Source: Allomuricauda sp. M10 (lineage in GTDB: Bacteria > Bacteroidota > Bacteroidia > Flavobacteriales > Flavobacteriaceae). From it: a stretch of 64,000 nt of DNA. Below the pieces are notes generated by a model. The model was not told the origin of the DNA. It did not search any database and saw only the letters and a program-made list of their open reading frames with translations. How positions within the stretch are numbered: the stretch's first letter is position 1; each line of letters starts with the position of its first letter. Positions 18,727 to 25,847 of the stretch are shown here, piece after piece. The stretch spans positions 186,001 through 250,000 of the forward strand of contig NZ_JAJGBN010000004.1 in the NCBI RefSeq assembly GCF_020782875.1, written 5' to 3'. A program made the position numbers and the translations under genes.

Positions 18727-20688
18727 CTAACTAAAATTGAACCAGAACCTGACCCCGTCGTTCTGCTTATCAATATTGAGCTTGGATTGAAGCTGGTTCA
18801 CCAAACGATTGATCAAGCGAATACCCATAGAGGAATGGCTTCTTTCTTCCGTATCTTCAGGCAGACCGACCCCGTTGTCCGAATACTCAAAATAGCCCTG
18901 GTCGCCATTTTTACGAAGGTGGATGTAAATCTTACCATTTTCATCATTTTCTGGGAAAGCATATTTGAAGGAATTAGAGACCAATTCATTCAAAATCAGA
19001 CCAAAAGGAATGGCCCGGTCAATATCCAGCTCGGTACCTTCGGCATCTATGGTAATGCTGATGTTATGCCCTCCCTTTTTGTAAACGGACTGCACGCTAT
19101 TGATCAAGCTTTCAATATAACCCTGCATTTCAATAACCGAAAGGTCATCATTCTGATATAATTTTTGATGGATCAAGGCCATGGCCTTTACCCTACTCTT
19201 TCCTTCTTCCAAGGCCTCGATCGCCGCCTTACTTCTCGTATTTTTGGTCTGTAAACTTAACAAGCTGGACACCATCTGAAGGTTGTTCTTTACCCTATGG
19301 TGAATTTCTTTCAAGAGGGAATCCTTTTCTATCAAGGCATTCTCTATGATATGTTTTTGTTCGGCGATCAGTCGTTGGTTTTTGATACTCTTCATATAGG
19401 CATACACCAATCCTGCAAATCCCAACAAGGTGAATATCAATGAAATGATGACCAAATTAATCTGTTCCTCTTTCGCTTTCATTTCACTACGGGCTTGGGC
19501 GTTTATTTGCTTTTGCTCGTTAATGATACGCAAGCTGTTCTGCATTTCCTCATTGCCCACAACCGTAACCAACTGCTGTTTGATCAGGGCCGCCTCTTTT
19601 TGGGACATGGAATCATTAATCCTTTCATTGCGTTTATAATAAATCGCTGCGTTCCTGTAGTTTTCAATCTTATCGTAATATGCAGCCAATAGGCTATTCC
19701 GCTTTATGGTCTGAAAAACGGTGATGTTGTCAAATTCAGCATCCAAATATTTTTTGGCCTCTGTAAAGCGTTCCATTTTTAAATAGGCATCGGCTAAATA
19801 GAGTGTATTTTCCACCACTTGACTCTTATCGCTATTTTTGGGAGATGTCTTTAGTACCTCGATACTGTTCTGCAATAATGGAATAGCTTCCTCATATTCG
19901 CCAAGTTGAACATGGCATTTGGCAATATTCCCTTCTATTTCTGCCTTTAAAAGATCACTTTCAAAAATATCGGCGTCACTTTTCTGGGTGGATATATCAT
20001 TCAGGTATACATCCAAATAAGCATTGGCCTTTTTAAGTTCGCTCAGAGCGGTCGGGGCCGAGTTGTCCAACCGTAAATAATTCCCCACTTTACTGTGGTA
20101 TTTGGCCAGACCATAGGAATCATTGTCCGCAATGGTCGGTTTGACTTCCATGATGTATTTGTTCCTCGCTTCGGTATAAAGTCCAAGGTTGCTGTAGATA
20201 TCGTAGAACGCTACATTATCGGTAATGCCCAGTTCACGCTTTTTTTTCCGAATTTCTATTTGCTTATCGAACAACTGAAGATTGGCAAAATTATCATCCA
20301 ACATTTCCAGGATGATTTTTTTGGATTCAAAGTTCAATGAATCTTCGGACAGGTATAGTTCCTTGGCCAAAGCGGTACTTTTATCATATTCGCCCAAATC
20401 GTTGTATACCTGTGCCTCCATTACACGATACATTTTGGATGCCAAGGTGTCGTTGGTCTTTTCTGCATTGGACAAATAAACTTTGATGGTGTCCAACCAA
20501 TCGTAAGCGGAATGGACATTGTAGCGGTTCACCGAATTGAAGAAAACATTGAACCTGGTGGATGGGGCGCCTGCATCCTGAAATTCCTTTAGCACACTTT
20601 GCTCATCATCCGTAGCGACTTGAGCCGAGGCAGTAAAAAGAAAAACAAAATATAAGGTGGTGAATAAATATCTTACGTAACGTCCCAT
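18727..20688 (-). CDS. TPR-containing sensor histidine kinase (HisKA_2 type)
   Basis: 653 residues. Signal peptide MGRYVRYLFTTLYFVFLFTASA, a periplasmic region of TPR repeats (about residues 60-390), one membrane helix near 405-425 (INLVIISLIFTLLGFAGLVY), then a HisKA_2 H-box EIHHRVKNNLQM (His near 458) and an HATPase with ILNELVSNSFKYAF, SDNGVGLP and SSMGIRLINRL. No receiver domain, so it needs a partner; the LytTR regulator at 22119 is the likely one. The promoter region (20847-20914) carries a direct-repeat operator shared with two sRNA candidates. The 5' leader would be about 150 nt. Pairing with the regulator is inference from proximity. Confidence 0.92.
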   Translation of the reverse strand: MGRYVRYLFTTLYFVFLFTASAQVATDDEQSVLKEFQDAGAPSTRFNVFFNSVNRYNVHSAYDWLDTIKVYLSNAEKTNDTLASKMYRVMEAQVYNDLGEYDKSTALAKELYLSEDSLNFESKKIILEMLDDNFANLQLFDKQIEIRKKKRELGITDNVAFYDIYSNLGLYTEARNKYIMEVKPTIADNDSYGLAKYHSKVGNYLRLDNSAPTALSELKKANAYLDVYLNDISTQKSDADIFESDLLKAEIEGNIAKCHVQLGEYEEAIPLLQNSIEVLKTSPKNSDKSQVVENTLYLADAYLKMERFTEAKKYLDAEFDNITVFQTIKRNSLLAAYYDKIENYRNAAIYYKRNERINDSMSQKEAALIKQQLVTVVGNEEMQNSLRIINEQKQINAQARSEMKAKEEQINLVIISLIFTLLGFAGLVYAYMKSIKNQRLIAEQKHIIENALIEKDSLLKEIHHRVKNNLQMVSSLLSLQTKNTRSKAAIEALEEGKSRVKAMALIHQKLYQNDDLSVIEMQGYIESLINSVQSVYKKGGHNISITIDAEGTELDIDRAIPFGLILNELVSNSFKYAFPENDENGKIYIHLRKNGDQGYFEYSDNGVGLPEDTEERSHSSMGIRLINRLVNQLQSKLNIDKQNDGVRFWFNFS

Positions 20689-20846
20689 TAATTTTCTTGA
20701 TACGGAAACCGCTTTTTAATTGGAACGGCTCCATATGATTTTGTGCCCATTTTTCCTTTATAGCCCCTATAAATGGACAATTTCAGAGACGAAAAACAGT
20801 CGCTGAAAACCAAGTATGGGGTATATAAAGAACGTTAGTTTGATCC

Positions 20847-20914
20847 CAAAATTAAATTCCAGACATCAGACTTGCCCAGTATTGTTGTGAAAACCCCATA
20901 TTCTGTTGTGAAAA
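20847..20914 (-). promoter_or_regulatory. kinase-gene promoter with direct-repeat (LytTR-like) operator
   Basis: On the minus strand two copies of TTTTCACAAC (plus-strand GTTGTGAAAA at 20884-20893 and 20905-20914) lie exactly 21 bp apart, two helical turns. Exactly 29 bp downstream is TAATTTTG (plus 20847-20854), a perfect match to the flavobacterial -7 box TAnnTTTG. The start of transcription would be near 20841, about 150 nt before the kinase ATG. Paired direct repeats one face apart are typical for LytTR regulators. Confidence 0.65.
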
Positions 20915-20993
20915 GGCCATCAATGTATGTCAATAGGCATTATATCGATGTTTTGTGCATTTCATGGAATAGATCAATGAATTTGGAGCTGGC

Positions 20994-21079
20994 AAAAATC
21001 AAAAAAGGTCTTGCCGATTGAACAAGACCCTTTTACGAGAACACTATATGAAAATGAAAAAATTACTTTCTGATTAATT
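20994..21079 (-). ncRNA. candidate small RNA 1, paralogue of 21886-21972
   Basis: Reading the minus strand from the predicted start near 21079, a 43-nt block (21031-21073) identical to that in copy 2 is followed by a hairpin GGTCTTG/CAAGACC (21007-21029) and a U-rich tract (21006-20996), a good Rho-independent terminator. Upstream are a TACTTTTA -7 box and a paired operator. No credible reading frame lies on this strand. Boundaries are approximate and the RNA itself is inferred. Confidence 0.5.
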
Positions 21080-21085
21080 ACATGG

Positions 21086-21150
21086 TAAAAGTATATTTCA
21101 GGTATCTGCGAAGGAAATTATTGTTGCGAAGTTGCCGGTAGCTGTGGTGA
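21086..21150 (-). promoter_or_regulatory. operator plus -7 box of sRNA candidate 1
   Basis: Minus-strand half-sites TCACCAC (plus 21144-21150) and TTCGCAAC (plus 21123-21130) begin 21 bp apart. The gap to the -7-like TACTTTTA (plus 21086-21093, one mismatch to TAnnTTTG) is 29 bp, as at the kinase promoter. Confidence 0.5.
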
Positions 21151-21257
21151 TTTCACCTTTTTATGACTTTTATTCAATGTGTGGTTATCAATTATCAATG
21201 GACAGTGGACAATTAACAATGAGCAATGAATTACCTGTATGGGCATCCATTCCTTTA

Positions 21258-21875
21258 TTGAGATTCTTCGCTGTGCTCAGAATGACAAGAAAGGCATTGG
21301 CAAGGAATATGTGTAATTCGTGTCAATCAGATTAGTCCAAACTTGAGATTCTTTACTACGTTCAGAATGACAAGCAAAATCCATATTAGTGGCATTCGGG
21401 AAATTCGCGTCCAACTCTGATCAGAAGAAACTGGGATTCTTCGCTGTGCTCAGAATGACAAGAAAGGCATTGGCAAGGAATATGTGTAATTCGTGTCAAT
21501 CAGATTAGTCCAAACTTGAGATTCTTCACTACGTTCAGAATGACTAGCAATATCCATATTAATGTCATTCGGGAAATTCGTGTCTAACGAAATTGAGATT
21601 CTTCGCTGTGCTCAGAATGACAAGAAAGGCATTGGCAAGGAATATGTGTAATTCGTGTCAATCAGATTAGTCCAAACTGGAGATTCTTCACTACGTTCAG
21701 AATGACAAACAAGATTCTTATTGGTGGCATTCGGGAAATTCGTGTCTAACGAAATTGAGATTCTTCGCTGTGCTCAGAATGACAAGCAATATCCATATTA
21801 ATGTCATTCGGGAAATTCGTGTATAACTCTATTCAGAAGAAATTGAGATTCTTCACTGCGCTCAGAATGACAGGT
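21258..21875. repeat. eight-copy alternating intergenic repeat array
   Basis: The ~25-bp core GATTCTTCRCTRYGYTCAG followed by AATGAC starts at 21262, 21347, 21435, 21520, 21597, 21682, 21759 and 21847. Copies alternate: type A (GCTGTG version) is followed at 21262, 21435 and 21597 by the same ~55-bp tail (AAAGGCATTGGCAAGG...), and type B (ACTACG version) by a tail with CATTCGGGAAATTCG. Intervals are 85, 88, 85, 77, 85, 77 and 88 bp. The copy at 21759 is a hybrid (A core, B tail), and the last is a core only. No coding sequence fits. The core has an imperfect ATTCT...AGAAT dyad. Confidence 0.85.
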
Positions 21876-21885
21876 TGGATAGTAT

Positions 21886-21972
21886 AAAATCAAAAAGAGC
21901 CTTGCCACTTGGGTCAAGACTCTTTTACGAGAACACTATATGAAAATGAAAAAATTACTTTCTGAATTATTA
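21886..21972 (-). ncRNA. candidate small RNA 2, paralogue of 20994-21079
   Basis: Same design as copy 1: predicted start near 21972, identical 43-nt block (21923-21965), then hairpin GAGCCTTG/CAAGACTC (21897-21904 with 21915-21922, one mismatch) and a minus-strand U tract. The stems and loops of the two copies differ in sequence while the hairpin is kept and the upstream block is unchanged. This pattern suggests selection on an RNA. A plus-strand frame MKMKKLLSELL... starts at 21940 but diverges from copy 1 after eight codons. Confidence 0.5.
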
Positions 21973-21978
21973 ACACTG

Positions 21979-22043
21979 CTAAAGTATGGTGGACTAACCT
22001 GAAGGGGAAAATTATGTTGTGAACCCCATAAAAGTTGTGGTAA
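21979..22043 (-). promoter_or_regulatory. operator plus -7 box of sRNA candidate 2
   Basis: Minus-strand half-sites TTACCAC (plus 22037-22043) and TTCACAAC (plus 22016-22023) begin 21 bp apart, and a -7-like TACTTTAG (plus 21979-21986) follows after exactly 29 bp. The spacer sequences are unlike those in copy 1, so the half-sites and distances are what is conserved. Confidence 0.5.
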
Positions 22044-22073
22044 TTTTCCAAATTCAATATTGTGGTATAAAAA

Positions 22074-22094
22074 AAGCGCCCAATTTGGGCGCTT
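22074..22094 (-). terminator. Rho-independent terminator of the LytTR regulator gene
   Basis: 9-bp stem AAGCGCCCA/TGGGCGCTT with an ATT loop; on the minus strand it is followed by a run of U (plus-strand A tract 22069-22073 and beyond). It lies 25 bp past the regulator's stop codon. Confidence 0.85.
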
Positions 22095-22118
22095 CCATAT
22101 CATCAAAAGGGTTATCCC

Positions 22119-22871
22119 TTAACTGTTCATGGATGAAAGAATGAAATCCTTGAAGTCCTTGGAGATAGGTATCAAATTATTGTTGATTACAATATCCTTG
22201 GAATTGATGGCATCAATGTGGTCCACATTTACGATGTAGGATTTGTGCGCTCTATAAAATTTATTCTGTGGTAATTTTTCTAGATAATCCTTTAACGGGG
22301 AACGTACTAAAAACTTCTTATCCACCGTATTCACTTCCAGATACACATTGTCCGCCTTTATAAAATGGATATCCTTGAACTGTATCCTATAATAAAGATG
22401 CTGCTTCTTCACAAAAATGGAATCCTTAAGTACCGAGTTTGAGGTGAAACTTTCCCCTGCATCTTCAAACTCCTTGCTATTTTCTTTTCTGGAGTAGCTA
22501 AAGTTGGAAAGTGCAATCTCAATGGAAGTATACAGATCCTGCTGCTCAAAAGGCTTTACCAAATAACCATCCGGTTTAACGGTCTTGGCATTTTCCACAG
22601 TGGCCCTATCCGAGTTGGAGGTCACAAAAATGAACGGAATGTTATAATTTTCCCGGATATGCTTGCCTAGATCAATACCTGTCTTGTCCGAAGCCAAGAT
22701 AATATCGATCAACACCAAATCAACATGGTTGTTCTTCAATACCTCCACGGCCTGTTCGTACACTATGACATTATCTACAATCTCATACCCAATTTCTTCG
22801 AGCATGGATTGCATGTCATCAGCAATGATAACGTTGTCCTCTACGATTAGAATTCTGATTGGATGTTCCAA
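22119..22871 (-). CDS. LytTR-family response regulator
   Basis: 250 residues. N-terminal receiver: ILIVEDNVIIADD (acidic pair), phosphoacceptor Asp in DLVLIDIILASDKTG (near residue 56), FVTSNSD (Thr/Ser switch) and the conserved lysine in YLVKPFEQQ. The C-terminal half is a LytTR DNA-binding domain (HFIKADNVYLEVNTVDKKFLVRSPLKDYL ... FYRAHKSYIVNVDHID). LytTR proteins bind paired ~9-bp direct repeats spaced about two turns. Such sites occur three times between this gene and the kinase at 18727, the probable partner. It begins only 33 bp after menA and shows no operator of its own, so it is probably read from the menA transcript. Confidence 0.93.
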   Translation of the reverse strand: MEHPIRILIVEDNVIIADDMQSMLEEIGYEIVDNVIVYEQAVEVLKNNHVDLVLIDIILASDKTGIDLGKHIRENYNIPFIFVTSNSDRATVENAKTVKPDGYLVKPFEQQDLYTSIEIALSNFSYSRKENSKEFEDAGESFTSNSVLKDSIFVKKQHLYYRIQFKDIHFIKADNVYLEVNTVDKKFLVRSPLKDYLEKLPQNKFYRAHKSYIVNVDHIDAINSKDIVINNNLIPISKDFKDFILSSMNS

Positions 22872-22904
22872 GTTCCTTAAAGTTTATCTGGTTGTTAATC
22901 AAAT

Positions 22905-23813
22905 TTACAAAAAAATATTGACTGCCGTGAAGAAGAGTATAGCAAGTAAAAAAGTGCCCAATGCCAACTTTTTCAGTTCTCCGTCCAACTTCACCGGTTC
23001 GTGGGTCAACATAACTTTTCTCAAGTGGGTCAATAATGGCACAAAAGCCAACATAAAAAAACTATGGCTCCAATGCATGCCCACTACCCCAATATAAATC
23101 AAAAAACACAGCAACGCTGTTAAAATCAGGAAGAAATGGTAGCGTTTACCGTTTTTGAACCCCATTTTAACCACCAACGTTATTTTTCCGTGTTTTTTAT
23201 CGGATACTATATCCCGAAGGTTATTGAGATTCAAAACCCCAACACACAATAGTCCTATGGCCACTGCAGGCAGAAACGAAGCTACGTCCAAGCTTTTGGT
23301 AAATAAAAACATGCTCCCTAAAACGCCTAACAAACCGAAGAATAAAAACACAAATAAATCTCCCAATCCCTTGTAGCCATAAGGGTTGGAGCCCATGGTA
23401 TATTTTAGGGCGGCCCAAATGCTCAAAATTCCAAGTGCGGTAAAGAGGATAATGTATGGCACGTTTTCCAAACCAAATGCTCTGTAAATTAGAACCAAGG
23501 CCAAAATCATGGATATGGCAATGGAAACTATAATCCCTTTTTTGAGGGATTCCCTTGTTAGCAAACCACTTTGCAGTGCCCTAGCCGGACCTATGCGGTC
23601 TTCATTGTCCGTGCCCTTTACCCCATCCCCATAATCGTTTGCAAAATTGGAGGTCACCTGAAAACCGATGGTGGTCAAAAGGGCCAGAATAAAAATGGAA
23701 AGTTCAAAAAAACCTTGTTTGGTGGCCAAAGCGGCCCCAGTAAAAATTCCTGAAAGGGAAAGCGGGAGTGTTCGTAATCGTGCGGCCTGAATCCAGGTCT
23801 TCGTATTTGCCAA
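22905..23813 (-). CDS. menA: 1,4-dihydroxy-2-naphthoate polyprenyltransferase
   Basis: 302 residues with about nine hydrophobic helices, UbiA superfamily. First aspartate motif: NDYGDGVKGTDNEDR; second: NLRDIVSDKKHGK (DxxxD). It prenylates 1,4-dihydroxy-2-naphthoate to demethylmenaquinone in the inner membrane. The gene directly follows the SPOR protein (2-bp gap), with the LytTR regulator 33 bp downstream. menA, menD, menF and a thioesterase share this strand. Confidence 0.93.
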   Translation of the reverse strand: MANTKTWIQAARLRTLPLSLSGIFTGAALATKQGFFELSIFILALLTTIGFQVTSNFANDYGDGVKGTDNEDRIGPARALQSGLLTRESLKKGIIVSIAISMILALVLIYRAFGLENVPYIILFTALGILSIWAALKYTMGSNPYGYKGLGDLFVFLFFGLLGVLGSMFLFTKSLDVASFLPAVAIGLLCVGVLNLNNLRDIVSDKKHGKITLVVKMGFKNGKRYHFFLILTALLCFLIYIGVVGMHWSHSFFMLAFVPLLTHLRKVMLTHEPVKLDGELKKLALGTFLLAILFFTAVNIFL

Positions 23814-23815
23814 GC

Positions 23816-24415
23816 TTAAAACGGATCTTCTATTTTAATTCTTTTGCCATCTTGGTAAGACGCCACGAATGCATCCTTGAATCCCATATCCACTAACTGC
23901 TTTCTAAAGGATTGGGCTTCTTGCAAGGTTTCAAAATTACCAAGGGAATAGGCATAAAAAGGATTGGTCTTTACAAAAAGGGTATTGGTCAAAGCTTCAG
24001 AAGCCAAAGTCACATTATTATCTACAAATGATTGGACCTGAACGGAATAAATTTTTTCCTTATTCAAAAATTCCTTGGCCAAATAGAATTCTTTTACCAA
24101 GCTGAGTTCCTCGTTTTGGGATTTCAAGTTATTGATCCTTGCCTTGATCACATCCAAACTATCGATGGAAACCAGTACATTGCTTTGGTTCTCGAAAGAT
24201 TGCTTGCTACTCCATCCAGCGGTAAAGGATGTAATGGCCAAAATACCGATGACAAAGATTCCCACAAAACCCATAAGAATGTTGCGCTGTATCTTTAATT
24301 TACGCAAATCTTTGTTCTTGTATTTGATCTGATCCAGTAATCTTTCGTTGATAATCTGGGCCTTATCTATATCCTTATGAAGGTCCAACAAATCACTTTC
24401 TTCAATAAAAGGCAT
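23816..24415 (-). CDS. SPOR-domain-containing membrane protein
   Basis: 199 residues. An N-terminal cytoplasmic helix, a membrane segment at about residues 48-68 (ILMGFVGIFVIGILAITSF), a short coiled coil (DVIKARINNLKSQNEELS) and a C-terminal SPOR fold (IYSVQVQSFVDN ... YAYSLGNFETLQEAQSFRKQLVDMGFKDAFVASYQDGKRI). SPOR domains bind denuded septal peptidoglycan, so a division or envelope role is plausible. A perfect -7 box TACATTTG lies on the minus strand at plus 24486-24493, about 70 bp upstream of the ATG. It occupies the place where I would expect menB in flavobacterial menaquinone loci. Confidence 0.88.
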   Translation of the reverse strand: MPFIEESDLLDLHKDIDKAQIINERLLDQIKYKNKDLRKLKIQRNILMGFVGIFVIGILAITSFTAGWSSKQSFENQSNVLVSIDSLDVIKARINNLKSQNEELSLVKEFYLAKEFLNKEKIYSVQVQSFVDNNVTLASEALTNTLFVKTNPFYAYSLGNFETLQEAQSFRKQLVDMGFKDAFVASYQDGKRIKIEDPF

Positions 24416-24574
24416 GTTGTCAAGGGGTTATGGGTTAATATAATGTTCAATACGCATCTTTTGTCATCTTAAAAACGTATCCTTACAAATGTAAAATTTT
24501 TACCTAAAGAAAAAAACTCAATGGTATGAAAATTACACACTTATAAAGCAAAAAACCTAGGTTTTGACCTCCCT

Positions 24575-25405
24575 TCATATGAGTCGGATGCCATCATCCT
24601 GAATAATGATCTTTCGTTGGCGATACAAAATCCCCACTCCCTTTTTAAAGGCTTTTTTACTCAGGTGAAGTTGATCCTGGATCTCTTCCGGTGTAGACTT
24701 GTCATGTAACGGCAGAAAACCGTTATGCTGCTGCAATTTATCCAAGATCATCTTGGCTGTGGGTTCCAACATCTTGGCACCAATGGGCTGCAGGGAAATA
24801 TCTATTTTATGGTCCTCGCGAACTTTTTTCACAAAACCCTTGAGCTTATCCCCTATGGAAATGGGTTGAAAAATATCGCTGTCAAAAATAAGTCCCTTGA
24901 ATTTATTGTCCACAATTACCTCCCAACCCAATGGTGTTTTTCTGTAGACCATAAGATCTACCTCGGTATTGGCTTGGTATTCGGGATTTTGGTTGGCCAA
25001 AACTTTATCCAGCTTACTGGATCCGGTAAGTCTTTGACTTTCCTCATCCATGTAACAATACACCAAATATTTCTTGCCTTCTTCCATTCGTTGGGACTGT
25101 TCCCTAAAGGGAACGAGCAAGTGTTTTTCAAGGCCCCAATCCAAAAAGGCACCATAGGCACTGACTTCAGCTACTTTTAAAAAGCCAAATCCATCACGTA
25201 CGATATAAGGGGTTAACGTAGTAGCGACAGGACGTTCACTATTATCCAGATAGCAGAATACCGTTATGTCGGAGTCTATTTTAAAATCGTCCGGCACATA
25301 CTTGTTCGGCAAAAGAATTTCAGTTCCCTCATCGTCCTGTAAAAAAAGTCCAACACTGGTGGATCTTTCTATTCTAAGCGTATTATAATCGCCAAGTCTT
25401 ATCAT
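24575..25405 (-). CDS. cvfB: CvfB-family S1 RNA-binding protein
   Basis: 276 residues from Met at 25405 (MIRLGDYNTLRIER), the standard CvfB opening. The in-frame Met at 25423 would add MFYFCD and abut the terminator at 25429-25449, so I reject it. The protein has tandem S1-type OB domains (GLFLQDDEGTEILLPNKYV; GAFLDWGLEKHLLVPFREQ; GLIFDSDIFQPISIGDKLKGFVKKV) and a C-terminal winged helix (LPLHDKSTPEEIQDQLHLSKKAFKKGVG). CvfB proteins bind RNA and influence gene expression in Gram-positives. It commonly accompanies men genes in Flavobacteriia, though no role in the pathway is known. Confidence 0.92.
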   Translation of the reverse strand: MIRLGDYNTLRIERSTSVGLFLQDDEGTEILLPNKYVPDDFKIDSDITVFCYLDNSERPVATTLTPYIVRDGFGFLKVAEVSAYGAFLDWGLEKHLLVPFREQSQRMEEGKKYLVYCYMDEESQRLTGSSKLDKVLANQNPEYQANTEVDLMVYRKTPLGWEVIVDNKFKGLIFDSDIFQPISIGDKLKGFVKKVREDHKIDISLQPIGAKMLEPTAKMILDKLQQHNGFLPLHDKSTPEEIQDQLHLSKKAFKKGVGILYRQRKIIIQDDGIRLI

Positions 25406-25428
25406 ATCGCAAAAGTAGAACAAAAAAA

Positions 25429-25449
25429 GCTGCCCAAATTGGACAGCTC
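25429..25449 (-). terminator. Rho-independent terminator after the DUF2853 gene
   Basis: AGCTGCCCAAATTGGACAGCT forms a stem with one mismatch (AGCTG/CAGCT and CCA/TGG arms); on the minus strand it is followed by seven U. It closes the menF-menD-DUF2853 unit and sits just upstream of cvfB, so cvfB probably has its own promoter or depends on read-through. Confidence 0.75.
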
Positions 25450-25469
25450 TTTAAAACGGCGTTGTAATC

Positions 25470-25811
25470 TTAATTATAAACCGATTCTTTTCCAAAGTGC
25501 TTGGTCAACATATAATAGATGACCGCCCTATGTTTGTTTTTTTCGGATTGCCCATACTTGGCAATGACCTTGTTGATGCCTTCCATCAAAGCCGGACTAT
25601 CTGCTAGTCCCAACTTCTTGATTAAGAAATTGTTCTTTACAGTCCCCAATTCTTTTTCATCCGATCCGGATACTTTGGAAGCATCCAAATTGTAGATGGC
25701 CGGACCAAGGCCAATGGCCACTTTGGTCAATAGGTCCATATTGGGTGTTTCTCCGAATTTGGATTTGATGTCCTCTGCGTACTTTACGATCAACTCGTCT
25801 CTTTTGCTCAT
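25470..25811 (-). CDS. DUF2853 family protein
   Basis: 113 residues (MSKRDELIVKYAEDIKSKFGE ... YYMLTKHFGKESVYN), soluble and helical, matching the DUF2853 family as I remember it. No catalytic motif and no known function. It lies 36 bp downstream of menD on the same strand, and DUF2853 between menD and cvfB is a recurring order in Flavobacteriaceae. Confidence 0.88.
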   Translation of the reverse strand: MSKRDELIVKYAEDIKSKFGETPNMDLLTKVAIGLGPAIYNLDASKVSGSDEKELGTVKNNFLIKKLGLADSPALMEGINKVIAKYGQSEKNKHRAVIYYMLTKHFGKESVYN

Positions 25812-25847
25812 GATTGATTAGTGTTTTATGGATTCATAGCGTAGCCT

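Noticed and set aside
21132-21335. Open frame of 67 codons entering the repeat array
   Set aside because: It runs through repeated noncoding sequence, has no family resemblance and no promoter signal.
21258-21875. CRISPR array
   Set aside because: The stretches between cores are themselves repeats rather than unique spacers, lengths vary from 77 to 88 bp, and no cas genes are present.
21048-22002. Plus-strand leader-peptide frames MKMKKLLSD (21048) and MKMKKLLSELLTLLKYGGLT (21940)
   Set aside because: They diverge after eight codons, have different lengths, and the conserved operator and -7 boxes face the minus strand, so an RNA on that strand explains the block better.
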